Below are positions 23,763 through 31,539 of a stretch of 64,000 bases of DNA, piece after piece. Within the stretch, counting starts at the first letter, position 1; each line of letters begins with the position of its first letter. The notes under the pieces are model-generated. The model was not told where the DNA came from. It saw nothing but the letters and a program-made list of their open reading frames with translations, and did not search any database. A program made the translations under genes and the position numbers. Where the stretch lies: the NCBI RefSeq assembly GCF_017876405.1, contig NZ_JAGINW010000001.1, positions 9,499,203-9,563,202 on the forward strand, given 5' to 3'. The DNA is from Kibdelosporangium banguiense. GTDB lineage: Bacteria > Actinomycetota > Actinomycetes > Mycobacteriales > Pseudonocardiaceae.

Positions 23763-25880
23763 TCACGACGAGGGAGCCGAGGAGCCGCCGCCCTCGGTCC
23801 CGCCGCCTCCGGTGGAGGGTTCCGAGCCACCGCCGCCGCCTTCGGTGCCGGGTGCGGTGCTGAGGTCACCGTCAGGCTTCGGTTGAGGCCACTTCTTGCC
23901 GCCGCCGCTCAGTGGCGGCTTGGGCTTCGGGGTCGACGGACCGGTGCCCGTGGACGGTGTGGGCGGCGCCGGCGGCTTCACGCCGGCCAGACCGCCGCCG
24001 AGCTGGCTCGGCTTCGGGCTGCCCGGCGGTCCGAAGTTCGGGTCGAAGCGAGGCGCCGAAGGTTGCGCGGGGGACGAAGGGGCCGCCGCGGACCTCATCG
24101 GGGTCGACGCCGGGATCACCGGGCCGCGCCTCGGCCCCGCTGCCTTCGACTGCTTGTTCTTGCCGCCACCGCTGGAGTTCTGCGGCGGGGCGGGTGGCTG
24201 TTGGGTCGGAGGCTGCTGAGGAGCCGGTTGCTGGGCAGGGGGCGGGGTTTGACCCGGGCCGCCGCCGGGCGGCGCGGCCGGGGGCTGGCCTGGCCGGCCC
24301 GGGCTCGGCGGGGTCGGCCGGTCAGCGGCCGGCGGAGAGGGCTGGTCCTGCGGTGGCGTAGTCGACCGCCCAGTGGCCGGTGGCGGAGCTTGGTCCTGGG
24401 GCTTGTCCGTATTGGGTGGTGCGGCCTGGTTCCGGGGCGGTGCGGCCGGGCTTGCGTTCGAGCCAGGTGGTTGCGGGGTCTGGTTCTGAGGCGGTGCGGC
24501 CTGGTTGCCGGGGCCCGGTGTGGCCGGTGCACCACCTTGGCGATTGTCCGGGGCAGTCGTGCCCTGCCTGCCGCCCTGGGGCGGGCCGGGTTTCGCGTCC
24601 GGGACGTTCGGGTTGTCGTCCTTGGTGTTGCGGACTCCGTCGCCGTCCCAGTCGTTGTCCAGATAGTCCGCTGTGCCATCGCCGTCCGTGTCCGGGGCGG
24701 GGGTACGGGAGATCTTGATCTTGCTGGTGTCGGTGGGCCGGTCCTTCTGTGCCGGTGGGGTCTTCAGACCGAGCTGCTTGGCCAAGGCCGCGGCGATCGG
24801 GTCCGCCATCAGGCCGGCGCCCTTGAGGTTCGGGTGCAGGGCCTCCTGCGTCGCCCAGATCTGCGCGTTGCCGCCCACACCGGTGCTGGGACTGGTGATC
24901 GCCGGGTCCGCGGTGTTGAGCTCACGGCCTGCCATCGCCTGGGACACGTCGGCGAGCTCCGCGCAGCCGCAGACCTCCACCGCCCGCGCGATCGCTTTGT
25001 TGATCCTCATGGCGAAGTCCCGCATCGCCCCCATCCCTTCGTCCTCCAGCATGTCGTAGAGCGACGTGTGGTCCGGGTGGGTCGCCAGCGGGTAGTTCTG
25101 CGCCAGGATCTTGGCGTTCGGCGCGCGGTTCTGGATCGCCTGCATCACCTGCAGCAGCCGGGCGACCAGAGTGGGGGCGTAGCCCTTCTCGATGCTCTGA
25201 TCGCCGGCCTCCCGCTGGTAGTCCGCCGCGGATTTGCCGGTGTCCAGCAGTTGCTCGAGCTCCTGCAGCAGAGCGGGCCGCTTGGCCTGCTCGTTGTAGT
25301 ACGTCCTGGCCAGCGGCCCGAAGTACGAGTCGTTGCCGCCGAAGCCCATAATGACCACGTCGGCGTCCGCGGGGATCTGGTCGAGCTGCGGCGAGTTGAT
25401 CGTGAGGTCGTCCTTGTCGTGCCAGGTCCTCGGATCGGCCCCGTTCTGCTCCCGGCTGCCGGGACCCTCGAGCGAATCCTTGCGCTGGGCCTCGAAGAAG
25501 TCCGATGTGGTCGCACCCGAGGCCGCCACCACATGGACCTCGACCCGGATGTCCGGGTTGGCCGCCTGCACCCGTGCGGCTGCCTGGATCGCGGCGCTCA
25601 TCTTCGACTGGTGCCGGGGGTCCCTGGCGTCGAAGTAGCTGGGCCCGGTGAAGCTACCCCGGCCGGTCTGCGTCGTGGTGTGGATGCCCTCGCCGGACGA
25701 ATACGAGTCCCCCACGACGTAGATCTTGTAGACCTGCTTCTGCTGAGATTGCTGCTGTTGTTGCTGTCGTGCCAACGGTTGCGCGGAGGCCACCCCAGTC
25801 GCCGCCGGACAGATCACCGCCAGTGCCGCACCAAGGGCCAAGATCCGGCCCAGGGCACGGCCACGGTCACGAGCACGCAT
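23763..25880 (-). CDS. secreted SGNH hydrolase with calcium-repeat and proline-rich tail
   Basis: 705 aa from MRARDRGRALGRIL, with GGAGG 7 bp upstream. Signal peptide to about ASAQP (residue 35), then a poly-Gln patch. The SGNH domain runs about 50-345: block I VVGDSYSSGEG (Ser59), block III GFGGND, block V ALHPN. It is followed by DTDGDGTADYLDNDWDGDGV, two thrombospondin-type-3-like calcium loops, and about 270 residues of Pro/Gly/Gln/Ala-rich disordered sequence to the end. No sortase motif or membrane anchor. Probably a cell-surface or secreted esterase/lipase held in the wall by its tail. Downstream hairpin at 23690. Confidence 0.85.
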   Translation of the reverse strand: MRARDRGRALGRILALGAALAVICPAATGVASAQPLARQQQQQQSQQKQVYKIYVVGDSYSSGEGIHTTTQTGRGSFTGPSYFDARDPRHQSKMSAAIQAAARVQAANPDIRVEVHVVAASGATTSDFFEAQRKDSLEGPGSREQNGADPRTWHDKDDLTINSPQLDQIPADADVVIMGFGGNDSYFGPLARTYYNEQAKRPALLQELEQLLDTGKSAADYQREAGDQSIEKGYAPTLVARLLQVMQAIQNRAPNAKILAQNYPLATHPDHTSLYDMLEDEGMGAMRDFAMRINKAIARAVEVCGCAELADVSQAMAGRELNTADPAITSPSTGVGGNAQIWATQEALHPNLKGAGLMADPIAAALAKQLGLKTPPAQKDRPTDTSKIKISRTPAPDTDGDGTADYLDNDWDGDGVRNTKDDNPNVPDAKPGPPQGGRQGTTAPDNRQGGAPATPGPGNQAAPPQNQTPQPPGSNASPAAPPRNQAAPPNTDKPQDQAPPPATGRSTTPPQDQPSPPAADRPTPPSPGRPGQPPAAPPGGGPGQTPPPAQQPAPQQPPTQQPPAPPQNSSGGGKNKQSKAAGPRRGPVIPASTPMRSAAAPSSPAQPSAPRFDPNFGPPGSPKPSQLGGGLAGVKPPAPPTPSTGTGPSTPKPKPPLSGGGKKWPQPKPDGDLSTAPGTEGGGGGSEPSTGGGGTEGGGSSAPSS

Positions 25881-26055
25881 CCATGCACCTCCATTAACGT
25901 TAGAGATCGACGTCAGGGATGGTGCCGGTGAACCAGCCAGGCCCGTCAGTGGAAACTTCCGGACAACTTGTGGCATTTATGACCTCAGGGACCCCGGTTC
26001 GACATGCCCGCACCGAATGGCGGCCACGGCGCTGTCTTGTTGAGGAGACACCTAG

Positions 26056-27864
26056 ATGCTCGACGACCTGACCGATCAGGAGCAGTCGCTGGTGACCGCA
26101 GCCCGCGACGGGACCGTCCTGGCGTTCGGCGAGGAGCCGGACTCCGCAGTACGTGCCGGGTTGATTCGAGAGCTGCTCCTTGGCCGCCGCGGCGAGCTCG
26201 ACCCGCGCGGGGTCCGGATCAGCGGTGCCAGGATCACCGGTGCGCTGGAACTCGACTACGTCACCGCGGCGGCGGGTCTTGACCTGGTCGATTGTGTCCT
26301 CGACGAACGCGCCGACCTCACCAGGGCGGTACTGCCCCGGCTGACGCTGTCCGGCAGCCGCATCGCCGGTATCCAGGCCCATGGCCTCCAGGTCAACGGG
26401 CATGTCGACCTCAGCGGGGCCAGGGTTTCCGGCGCGGGTGAGGATGGCGCGATCTGCCTGCGCGGCGCGCGGATCAACGGATCGCTTGACCTGTCCGATT
26501 CGGTGGTGCGCAACGACTCCGGGCCCGCACTGCACGTCAGCAGCCTCCGGATGGACGAGAGCCTCGTGTTCCGCCGGGCACGGATGACCGGAACCGGCGA
26601 CCGTGGCACCATCCGCCTGACCGGCGCCGACGTCCGAGGCGTGCTGATCGCGGACGACGCGGAGCTCAGCAACGACACCGGCCCTGGCATGGACGCCGCC
26701 GACCTGAAGATCGGCGGCAACGCCTTCCTCGTGCGGGCCCGGCTGTCCGGGTCCGGTGCGAAAGGCGCCGTCCGTCTGCAGCGCGCACACATCGGCGGCG
26801 TGCTCGACCTGACGGACGCGGAGTTGATCAGCGGTGCCGGTCCCGCGCTACATGCCGACGGTCTGCACGTAGCGGACACGATCCTCTTGCTCGACGCGCG
26901 AATCTCCGGGACAGGCGACGGCGGCGCGGCCCGGCTGCTCGGCGCGCACGTCGGCGGGCTCCGCGTCGTGAACACCCTGGTATGCAACGACTCTGGGCCA
27001 GCGCTGTTCGCTGACCAGCTCCAGGCCGGTGGTCTCGTGCACCTGGAACGGGTACGGATGTCCGGCGCGGGTGACCACGCGACGGTCCGTATGGCCGCAG
27101 CCACCATCGGCAGGCTCACGCTCATCGACTCGACGATCGAGAACCCGGCCGGGGCACTGCTGGACCTGCACACGACCAACGTGGCCGGCAGCGCACATCT
27201 GCCGACCGGGACCATCTGCCGCGAAGTTCACTGTGAACAGTCCACGGTGAACCTCAACGACTTCGCCTACGGCTCGCTGCCACACGTCCAGTGGCGGCAG
27301 TGGCTGCACGTGATCCGCTGCCATACCAAGGAATATCGTCCGTCCCCATACCAGCGCCTCGCCGCAGTGGAACGCGCGGCAGGCCACGACGGCAACGCAA
27401 GACACATCCTCATCACCCAGCAGCACGATCTACGCCATCGCGCCCCGGCTGCAGTCGGCGGCTGGCTCACCCGCCGGTTCCACTGGCTCTGGGGAGCACT
27501 CGCCGGTTACGGCTACCGCGCCCGCCGCACCGCGCTGGCCCTGCTCGTCGCGCTCGCCACCGCCGGTCTGATCAGCTTCTGGGCCGGCCACATACCAACC
27601 GGCCCCGGCAGGTACGCCGCCGAGCACACCACCACCGCCAGCGCGCCCCGCACCCCGTGCTCGACCGTCGAACTAGTCGGTCTCGGCCTCGACCGCGGTC
27701 TCCCCCTTGGTCCGACCGGGCTGCGCACCCGCTGCGACCTGGACACCGAGTCCCCCGCCGGCCAGGTGTTCACTGTGCTGCTGTGGATCGTGCAGGCCGC
27801 GGTGTGGGGCCTGGCCACCCTAGCCATCGCCGGCTACACCGGACTCATCCGCAAAACCGCCTGA
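26056..27864 (+). CDS. beta-helix-like repeat protein with C-terminal membrane helices
   Basis: 602 aa. Residues about 50-400 are built from approximately 40-aa repeats with the recurring pattern GAxIxGxLxLxDA then GPALxADxLxVxGxxxL, suggestive of a stacked right-handed beta-solenoid, related to pentapeptide-like proteins. A charged segment follows and two transmembrane helices occur at about 488-512 and 568-595. Such proteins in Streptomyces are often labelled membrane-associated oxidoreductase, without evidence. GAGGAG precedes the ATG by 9 bp. No signal peptide, so the solenoid probably faces the cytoplasm. Function unknown. Confidence 0.7.
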   Translation: MLDDLTDQEQSLVTAARDGTVLAFGEEPDSAVRAGLIRELLLGRRGELDPRGVRISGARITGALELDYVTAAAGLDLVDCVLDERADLTRAVLPRLTLSGSRIAGIQAHGLQVNGHVDLSGARVSGAGEDGAICLRGARINGSLDLSDSVVRNDSGPALHVSSLRMDESLVFRRARMTGTGDRGTIRLTGADVRGVLIADDAELSNDTGPGMDAADLKIGGNAFLVRARLSGSGAKGAVRLQRAHIGGVLDLTDAELISGAGPALHADGLHVADTILLLDARISGTGDGGAARLLGAHVGGLRVVNTLVCNDSGPALFADQLQAGGLVHLERVRMSGAGDHATVRMAAATIGRLTLIDSTIENPAGALLDLHTTNVAGSAHLPTGTICREVHCEQSTVNLNDFAYGSLPHVQWRQWLHVIRCHTKEYRPSPYQRLAAVERAAGHDGNARHILITQQHDLRHRAPAAVGGWLTRRFHWLWGALAGYGYRARRTALALLVALATAGLISFWAGHIPTGPGRYAAEHTTTASAPRTPCSTVELVGLGLDRGLPLGPTGLRTRCDLDTESPAGQVFTVLLWIVQAAVWGLATLAIAGYTGLIRKTA

Positions 27865-28536
27865 CGCTCGTGCTAGGTGGCTGGTGTTCTCGGCGATCGC
27901 GTCGATGATCACCGGCCATGCGTCGGGCGGGAAATCATGCCCCATACCCTCAATGAGCACGAACTGCACGCCGCTGATGGCGGCCGCGGTCGCCTCACCG
28001 CCGGAATAGTGGCACATGAGGTCCGTCGTCCCGTGGATGACGACTGTCGGAGCTGTGATCTGCGCGAGCTGGCCGGTCCGATCGCCCGCCGCACGCACCG
28101 CCTTGTACTGCCGTCGCCGGCCTTCGCGGTGATCGAGGTCGCGATGGAACGAGAGCGCGGTTGCCCGCCTGATCTCGTTGACGTCCTGTTCGAAGTCGGA
28201 AGAGCCGATGGTCGCGAACAGCCGCACACGCCGCTCAATGGCCTGCAGCTCGGTACGGGCTCCCCGGGAGAACATGTGGCGCAACAGTCGCAGGGAAGTG
28301 CGGCCCTTGCCCCGGCGGCCTGTGGTGGACATCAGCGACGCCAGGCTCAGCACCCGCGACGGGTAGAGCGCCGCCATGACCTGGGCGATCATCCCACCCA
28401 TCGACGCTCCGACCACATGAGCACGGCTGACGCCGAGCGCGTCAAGGAGCCCGACGACATCGGCGGCCATGTCGGCCAGCGTGTAGCCGACTCCGGGCAG
28501 GTGTGTCGAGCGGCCGGCATCACGGCCATAGTGGTT
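27820..28536 (-). pseudogene. alpha/beta hydrolase, N-terminally truncated
   Basis: Homology begins mid-protein at NHYGRDAGRSTHLPGVGYTL (relatives have FDNRDxGLST), and includes the nucleophile elbow VVGASMGGMIAQ, the TVVIHGTTDLMCHYSGG Asp segment and IEGMGHDFP catalytic His. About 80-100 N-terminal residues with the oxyanion strand HGxG are missing, and no start codon with a ribosome site exists at the break. Upstream in another frame is the tail of an unrelated SDR gene. The 3' end overlaps the repeat protein gene by 45 bp. Catalytic triad positions are preserved but the gene is not expected to be expressed. Confidence 0.72.
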
Positions 28537-28702
28537 CCCCCGCGCCGCCGAATCGGGTGGCGCATTTGCCTGAGTCCACAATGAACGGTTGCTCGAACTG
28601 GTAGAGGATCCCGGCACCGCGTCTGGCCACTGTGGACACCAGACCGAGCGCCTTCGCCGCCCTGGCCGGGATCGAACGCAGCTTGGCCGGTCCGATCAGT
28701 GC
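28520..28702 (-). pseudogene. C-terminal tail of an NAD-dependent epimerase (SDR), fused to hydrolase remnant
   Basis: In the frame ALIGPAKLRSIPARAAKALG this strand reads a coherent tail including ILYQFEQPFIVDSG and KCATRFG, matching the conserved end of extended SDR epimerases (YQFEEPFVVDSSKF-type). The homology stops at about 28540, precisely where the alpha/beta hydrolase homology begins in the adjacent frame, and the reading frame closes at 28520. This is a deletion junction between two formerly separate genes. Its upstream edge coincides with the first CebR-like box at 28709. Confidence 0.6.
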
Positions 28703-28708
28703 TGCGTC

Positions 28709-28722
28709 CGGGAGCGCTCCCA
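28709..28722. promoter_or_regulatory. CebR-like operator, distal copy
   Basis: CGGGAGCGCTCCCA, 13 of 14 matches to the published CebR box TGGGAGCGCTCCCA of Streptomyces, centred 91 bp upstream of the proximal copy and 118 bp upstream of the GH12 start. Confidence 0.7.
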
Positions 28723-28782
28723 GAACACCCGGCAGAGCCAGGACCTCGTATTGCCCACTCAGGCGCCCGATACCCAGATATT

Positions 28783-28814
28783 TGACATCCGAGTACTCTG
28801 GGAGCGCTCCCAGA
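28783..28814 (+). promoter_or_regulatory. GH12 promoter with perfect CebR box
   Basis: TTGACA at 28783-28788 is a strong -35. The 16-bp palindrome CTGGGAGCGCTCCCAG (28799-28814) contains the exact CebR box and covers the position expected for the -10 (about 28806-28811), so repressor binding would block polymerase directly. CebR releases such sites when cellobiose or cellotriose binds. Confidence 0.8.
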
Positions 28815-28833
28815 GCCTGCGAGAGGAGTACTC

Positions 28834-29583
28834 ATGCGAAGCATCATCAGTGCGCTCGGCGCGGCCGGTCTGCTGGCTGCGAGCATGCTCGTCGCGAGTG
28901 CCGGGCCGGCCCAGGCCGATGTCACCATCTGCGATCAGTACGGGTCGACCACAATCCAAGGACGCTACGTGGTCCAGAACAACCGATGGGGATCGTCGGC
29001 CACGCAGTGCATCAACGTCACGTCGAGCGGCTTCCGGATCACCACGCAGCAGGGCTCGAAGCCGACCAACGGGGCGCCGCTGTCGTATCCGTCGGCATTC
29101 CTCGGCTGCCACTACACCAACTGCTCCCCCGGCACGAACCTGCCGATGCAGGTCAGCCGGATCCGCAGTGCCACCTCCGCGATCAACTACCAGTACACCG
29201 GCGGCACCTACAACGCCTCCTACGACATCTGGCTCGATCCCACGCCGAAGACCAACGGCGTCAACCAGATGGAGATCATGATCTGGCTGAACCGCCAGGG
29301 CCCGATCCAGCCCATCGGCAGCGCCGTCGGCACAACCACGATCGGCGGCCGCAGCTGGCAGGTGTGGCGCGGCAGCAACGGCTCCAACAACGTCATCTCC
29401 TACGTCGCACCGTCGCCCGTCAACTCATGGTCGTTCAGCGTGCTGGACTTCATCAACGACGTGCGAGCCCGCGGCGCGATCACCACCTCCTGGTACCTCA
29501 CCAGCATCCAGGCCGGGTTCGAACCATGGAACGGCGGCGTCGGCCTGGCAGTCGACAACTTCTCCGCCACAGTCAGCGGATAG
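28834..29583 (+). CDS. secreted GH12 endo-beta-1,4-glucanase
   Basis: 249 aa: signal peptide to about AQA-DV (residue 28), then a single GH12 beta-jelly-roll. Nucleophile Glu147 lies in QMEIMIWLNRQG and acid/base Glu230 in AGFEPWNGG, both standard for the family; paired cysteines (C33/C59, C92/C97) match conserved disulfides. No carbohydrate-binding module, so it acts on soluble or amorphous glucan or xyloglucan. GAGAGGAG precedes the ATG. Expression is expected to be repressed by a CebR homologue encoded elsewhere and followed by a strong hairpin. Confidence 0.93.
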   Translation: MRSIISALGAAGLLAASMLVASAGPAQADVTICDQYGSTTIQGRYVVQNNRWGSSATQCINVTSSGFRITTQQGSKPTNGAPLSYPSAFLGCHYTNCSPGTNLPMQVSRIRSATSAINYQYTGGTYNASYDIWLDPTPKTNGVNQMEIMIWLNRQGPIQPIGSAVGTTTIGGRSWQVWRGSNGSNNVISYVAPSPVNSWSFSVLDFINDVRARGAITTSWYLTSIQAGFEPWNGGVGLAVDNFSATVSG

Positions 29584-29596
29584 ACCACACCCCGAC

Positions 29597-29632
29597 GGCA
29601 GGGGCATGGGTTGCGATACCCATGCCCCTGCC
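29597..29632 (+). terminator. strong hairpin terminator of the GH12 gene
   Basis: GGCAGGGGCATGGG (29597-29610), loop TTGCGATA, CCCATGCCCCTGCC (29619-29632): 14-bp perfect arms 14 bp after the stop codon. Confidence 0.85.
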
Positions 29633-29853
29633 AGTCGAATTGGTGGCCGGCCAGGCGTGCAATTCTCCAGTGGAGATCCCACGGCCGCTGCATGCCCGCT
29701 GTGTGCCTCCAAATGGACCATACTTGGAAAATGTGATAATTCGATCTTGGCTGGGCATGCGAACTTCACGCGAAATCATATAGCTACCGCGGCGAGACCC
29801 TTGGAATGCTATGCGGCGGGCCAGGCAAGGGCCAACAATCCGAGGAGAATCTC

Positions 29854-30285
29854 ATGCGCCGACCGCTTTTTGGGCGCGATTCCGTCGCGTCCTTGGCGAT
29901 CAAACCGTTAGTCGCCACGGCATTGGCAATTGGCGCCCTCCTAGTCGCGCCGGCAGCGGCATCTGCCGCACCGGCCGGCACGATCACGACGATTGCCCAG
30001 GACCAGGCCGCCACCTCCGTCTCGGGCACGGCGAGCAGCGGGCCCGCCAACGCCGATGCCGGCATCAACGTCGTCTTCGACTGCAGGTACTTCAGCCGTT
30101 CGCCGTTCCAGGTGATCTCGTTCACCTGCCTGGTGTCGTCCGGCAACATCCGGGTGGCCGTGACCTGTGCGGACGGACGGGTGGTCTGGGGCCCCACTGT
30201 GCGGGCGACAGGCGGCTGGCACAACTTCGACATCAACTGTGCGCCTGCCCGCATTTCGACCTTCCAGGTCTGGGAACGCGGGTGA
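29854..30285 (+). CDS. small secreted protein
   Basis: 143 aa. The start has GAGGAG 8 bp upstream. Signal peptide with an Ala-rich cleavage region (VAPAAASAAPAG, about 30-41). The mature domain has Cys residues in VFDCRYF, FTCLVS, VTCADG and INCAPA, likely two disulfides, with a beta-rich pattern ending WHNFDINCAPARIS. No family recognised. Followed at a distance of 82 bp by another small secreted protein gene in the same direction. Confidence 0.7.
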   Translation: MRRPLFGRDSVASLAIKPLVATALAIGALLVAPAAASAAPAGTITTIAQDQAATSVSGTASSGPANADAGINVVFDCRYFSRSPFQVISFTCLVSSGNIRVAVTCADGRVVWGPTVRATGGWHNFDINCAPARISTFQVWERG

Positions 30286-30367
30286 CGTATTTCAGAAAGC
30301 TCACCGGAGGCTCATGAGGACACCGGTGCCTATTTCAAATCGGTCGATCAGTTCACGGGAGGGTTTC

Positions 30368-30898
30368 ATGCGCAACCGAATACACAGAATCAGCGTGGCT
30401 CTCGCCGCAGTGGCAAGCTGCGTCGCCGGAATGATCCTGTTCGCCGGCCCGGCAGCGGCCGGCCCGGCTCGGACTTCGCTCTCAGCGGCCGGGAACAGCA
30501 CCAACGGCAAAGTCGCCGCGTCGTTCAGCACGACACTGACCAAGACATCATCTCAGGGTGGAAACACCGTAACGGAGGTCATCTACTGCGGTGGCTACGT
30601 CAGCTACCCCTACATTCAAGACGGCGCCGTGCGGGTCGACACGCACGGTGAGTGCACCGCACCCGTCGACAACATCTGGATATTGTCCGCGATCTATCTG
30701 AGCAACGGCAGCAATTTGGCCGAGCGGGCGAAAAACTTCCCCGGCACGGACAGGGCCGACATGTTCGCCGTGACCGGATGCCTGGGTATGTCGCTCAATT
30801 ACATCGGTTTCGGGTCCGCCACTTTCACCAAGTACGGCTACGCCAACTCGCCGCTGTACATGTCGGGCCAGACACCGGTCGTGCCCATCTTCTGCTGA
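30368..30898 (+). CDS. secreted protein of unknown function
   Basis: 176 aa. GGAGGG 4 bp before the ATG. Signal peptide MRNRIHRISVALAAVASCVA then a cleavage zone around GPAAAGPA (27-34). The mature part is neutral, Ser/Thr/Asn-rich, with cysteines in YCGGYVS, HGECTAP, TGCLGMS and the C-terminal FC. Not recognised. A perfect 15-bp hairpin follows at 30919. Confidence 0.68.
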   Translation: MRNRIHRISVALAAVASCVAGMILFAGPAAAGPARTSLSAAGNSTNGKVAASFSTTLTKTSSQGGNTVTEVIYCGGYVSYPYIQDGAVRVDTHGECTAPVDNIWILSAIYLSNGSNLAERAKNFPGTDRADMFAVTGCLGMSLNYIGFGSATFTKYGYANSPLYMSGQTPVVPIFC

Positions 30899-30918
30899 TC
30901 ATTTGGATCGGTCTTCCG

Positions 30919-30950
30919 CAGGTGGGGACGGCGTGCGCCGTCCCCACCTG
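30919..30950 (+). terminator. hairpin terminator
   Basis: CAGGTGGGGACGGCG (30919-30933) and its exact complement CGCCGTCCCCACCTG (30936-30950) with two bases between, 20 bp after the stop of the secreted protein gene. Confidence 0.8.
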
Positions 30951-31114
30951 TACCGCGATGGCCCTCCTGAAAGACCTGGGCATAGGCTTTTCACAGACCG
31001 GGCGGAATGCCGAACGCCACCGACACCGAGACGATGCTCGCGTTGGCGTGGTCGAGAATGTACGCCAGGCTGTCCAGTACACCTGGACCTTCTTCCTCCA
31101 AAGTAGACAGTCCA

Positions 31115-31441
31115 ACCGAGATGGTGGACAACGCGGTCCGCTACAACGTTGACGAGCACGGCTGGGTCACTATCCACAGTGGAACGGACCGGAACAGCTC
31201 AGCAACCTTCTGCGTGACCAACTCCGGACCTGTCATCGCGGCGACCGAGGTGGATTTCCTGTTCGAACTGTTCCGCAGACTGCGCTACGACCGCACCCAG
31301 CAGCCGCGCGGCTCAGGACTGGGGTTGTCCATCGTCCGGACCGTCGTGCGCGCCCACCATGGCACCGTGCGGGCTCGCTCGCGAGAAGACGGCGGTCTCA
31401 CTTTGCATGTGACGATGCCGAATGGAACCCGTACTTCGTAG
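31115..31441 (+). pseudogene. histidine-kinase C-terminal (HATPase) remnant
   Basis: TEMVDNAVRYNVDEHGWVTI is the N-box of a sensor kinase, followed by VTNSGPVI (G1), LFELFRRLRYDRT (F-box), and GLGLSIVRTVVRAHHGTV (G2), ending at a stop at 31439. The sensor, HAMP and phosphoacceptor His regions are absent and no response regulator is nearby. The left edge is abrupt, with non-coding-like sequence before it. A dead fragment. Confidence 0.75.
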
Positions 31442-31454
31442 GCCTGGCAATGCC

Positions 31455-31488
31455 GTTTTTCCCAGTTGTGGAGGCAACTGGGAAAAAC
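31455..31488. repeat. perfect 14-bp inverted repeat with T/A runs
   Basis: GTTTTTCCCAGTTG (31455-31468), loop TGGAGG, CAACTGGGAAAAAC (31475-31488). It begins 14 bp after the kinase remnant's stop. The T run is on the 5' arm in both directions, so it is not a classical Rho-independent terminator with a 3' U-tract, although a terminator stem is still possible. An operator or the scar of a lost element are alternatives. Confidence 0.7.
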
Positions 31489-31539
31489 GAGGTGACCCAC
31501 TGACATCAACGGTCACTGCCCGTCGCGGGTCATGTGGGC

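Noticed and set aside
23706..25931. A 741-codon open frame on the + strand, Arg/Gly-rich
   Set aside because: It is the antisense of the proline-rich SGNH hydrolase; GC-rich codons on one strand give stop-free Arg/Gly text on the other. No motif or ribosome site.
31455..31488. Transposon end or insertion-sequence terminal repeat
   Set aside because: Only one dyad with a 6-bp centre; no transposase or second distant copy in the window.
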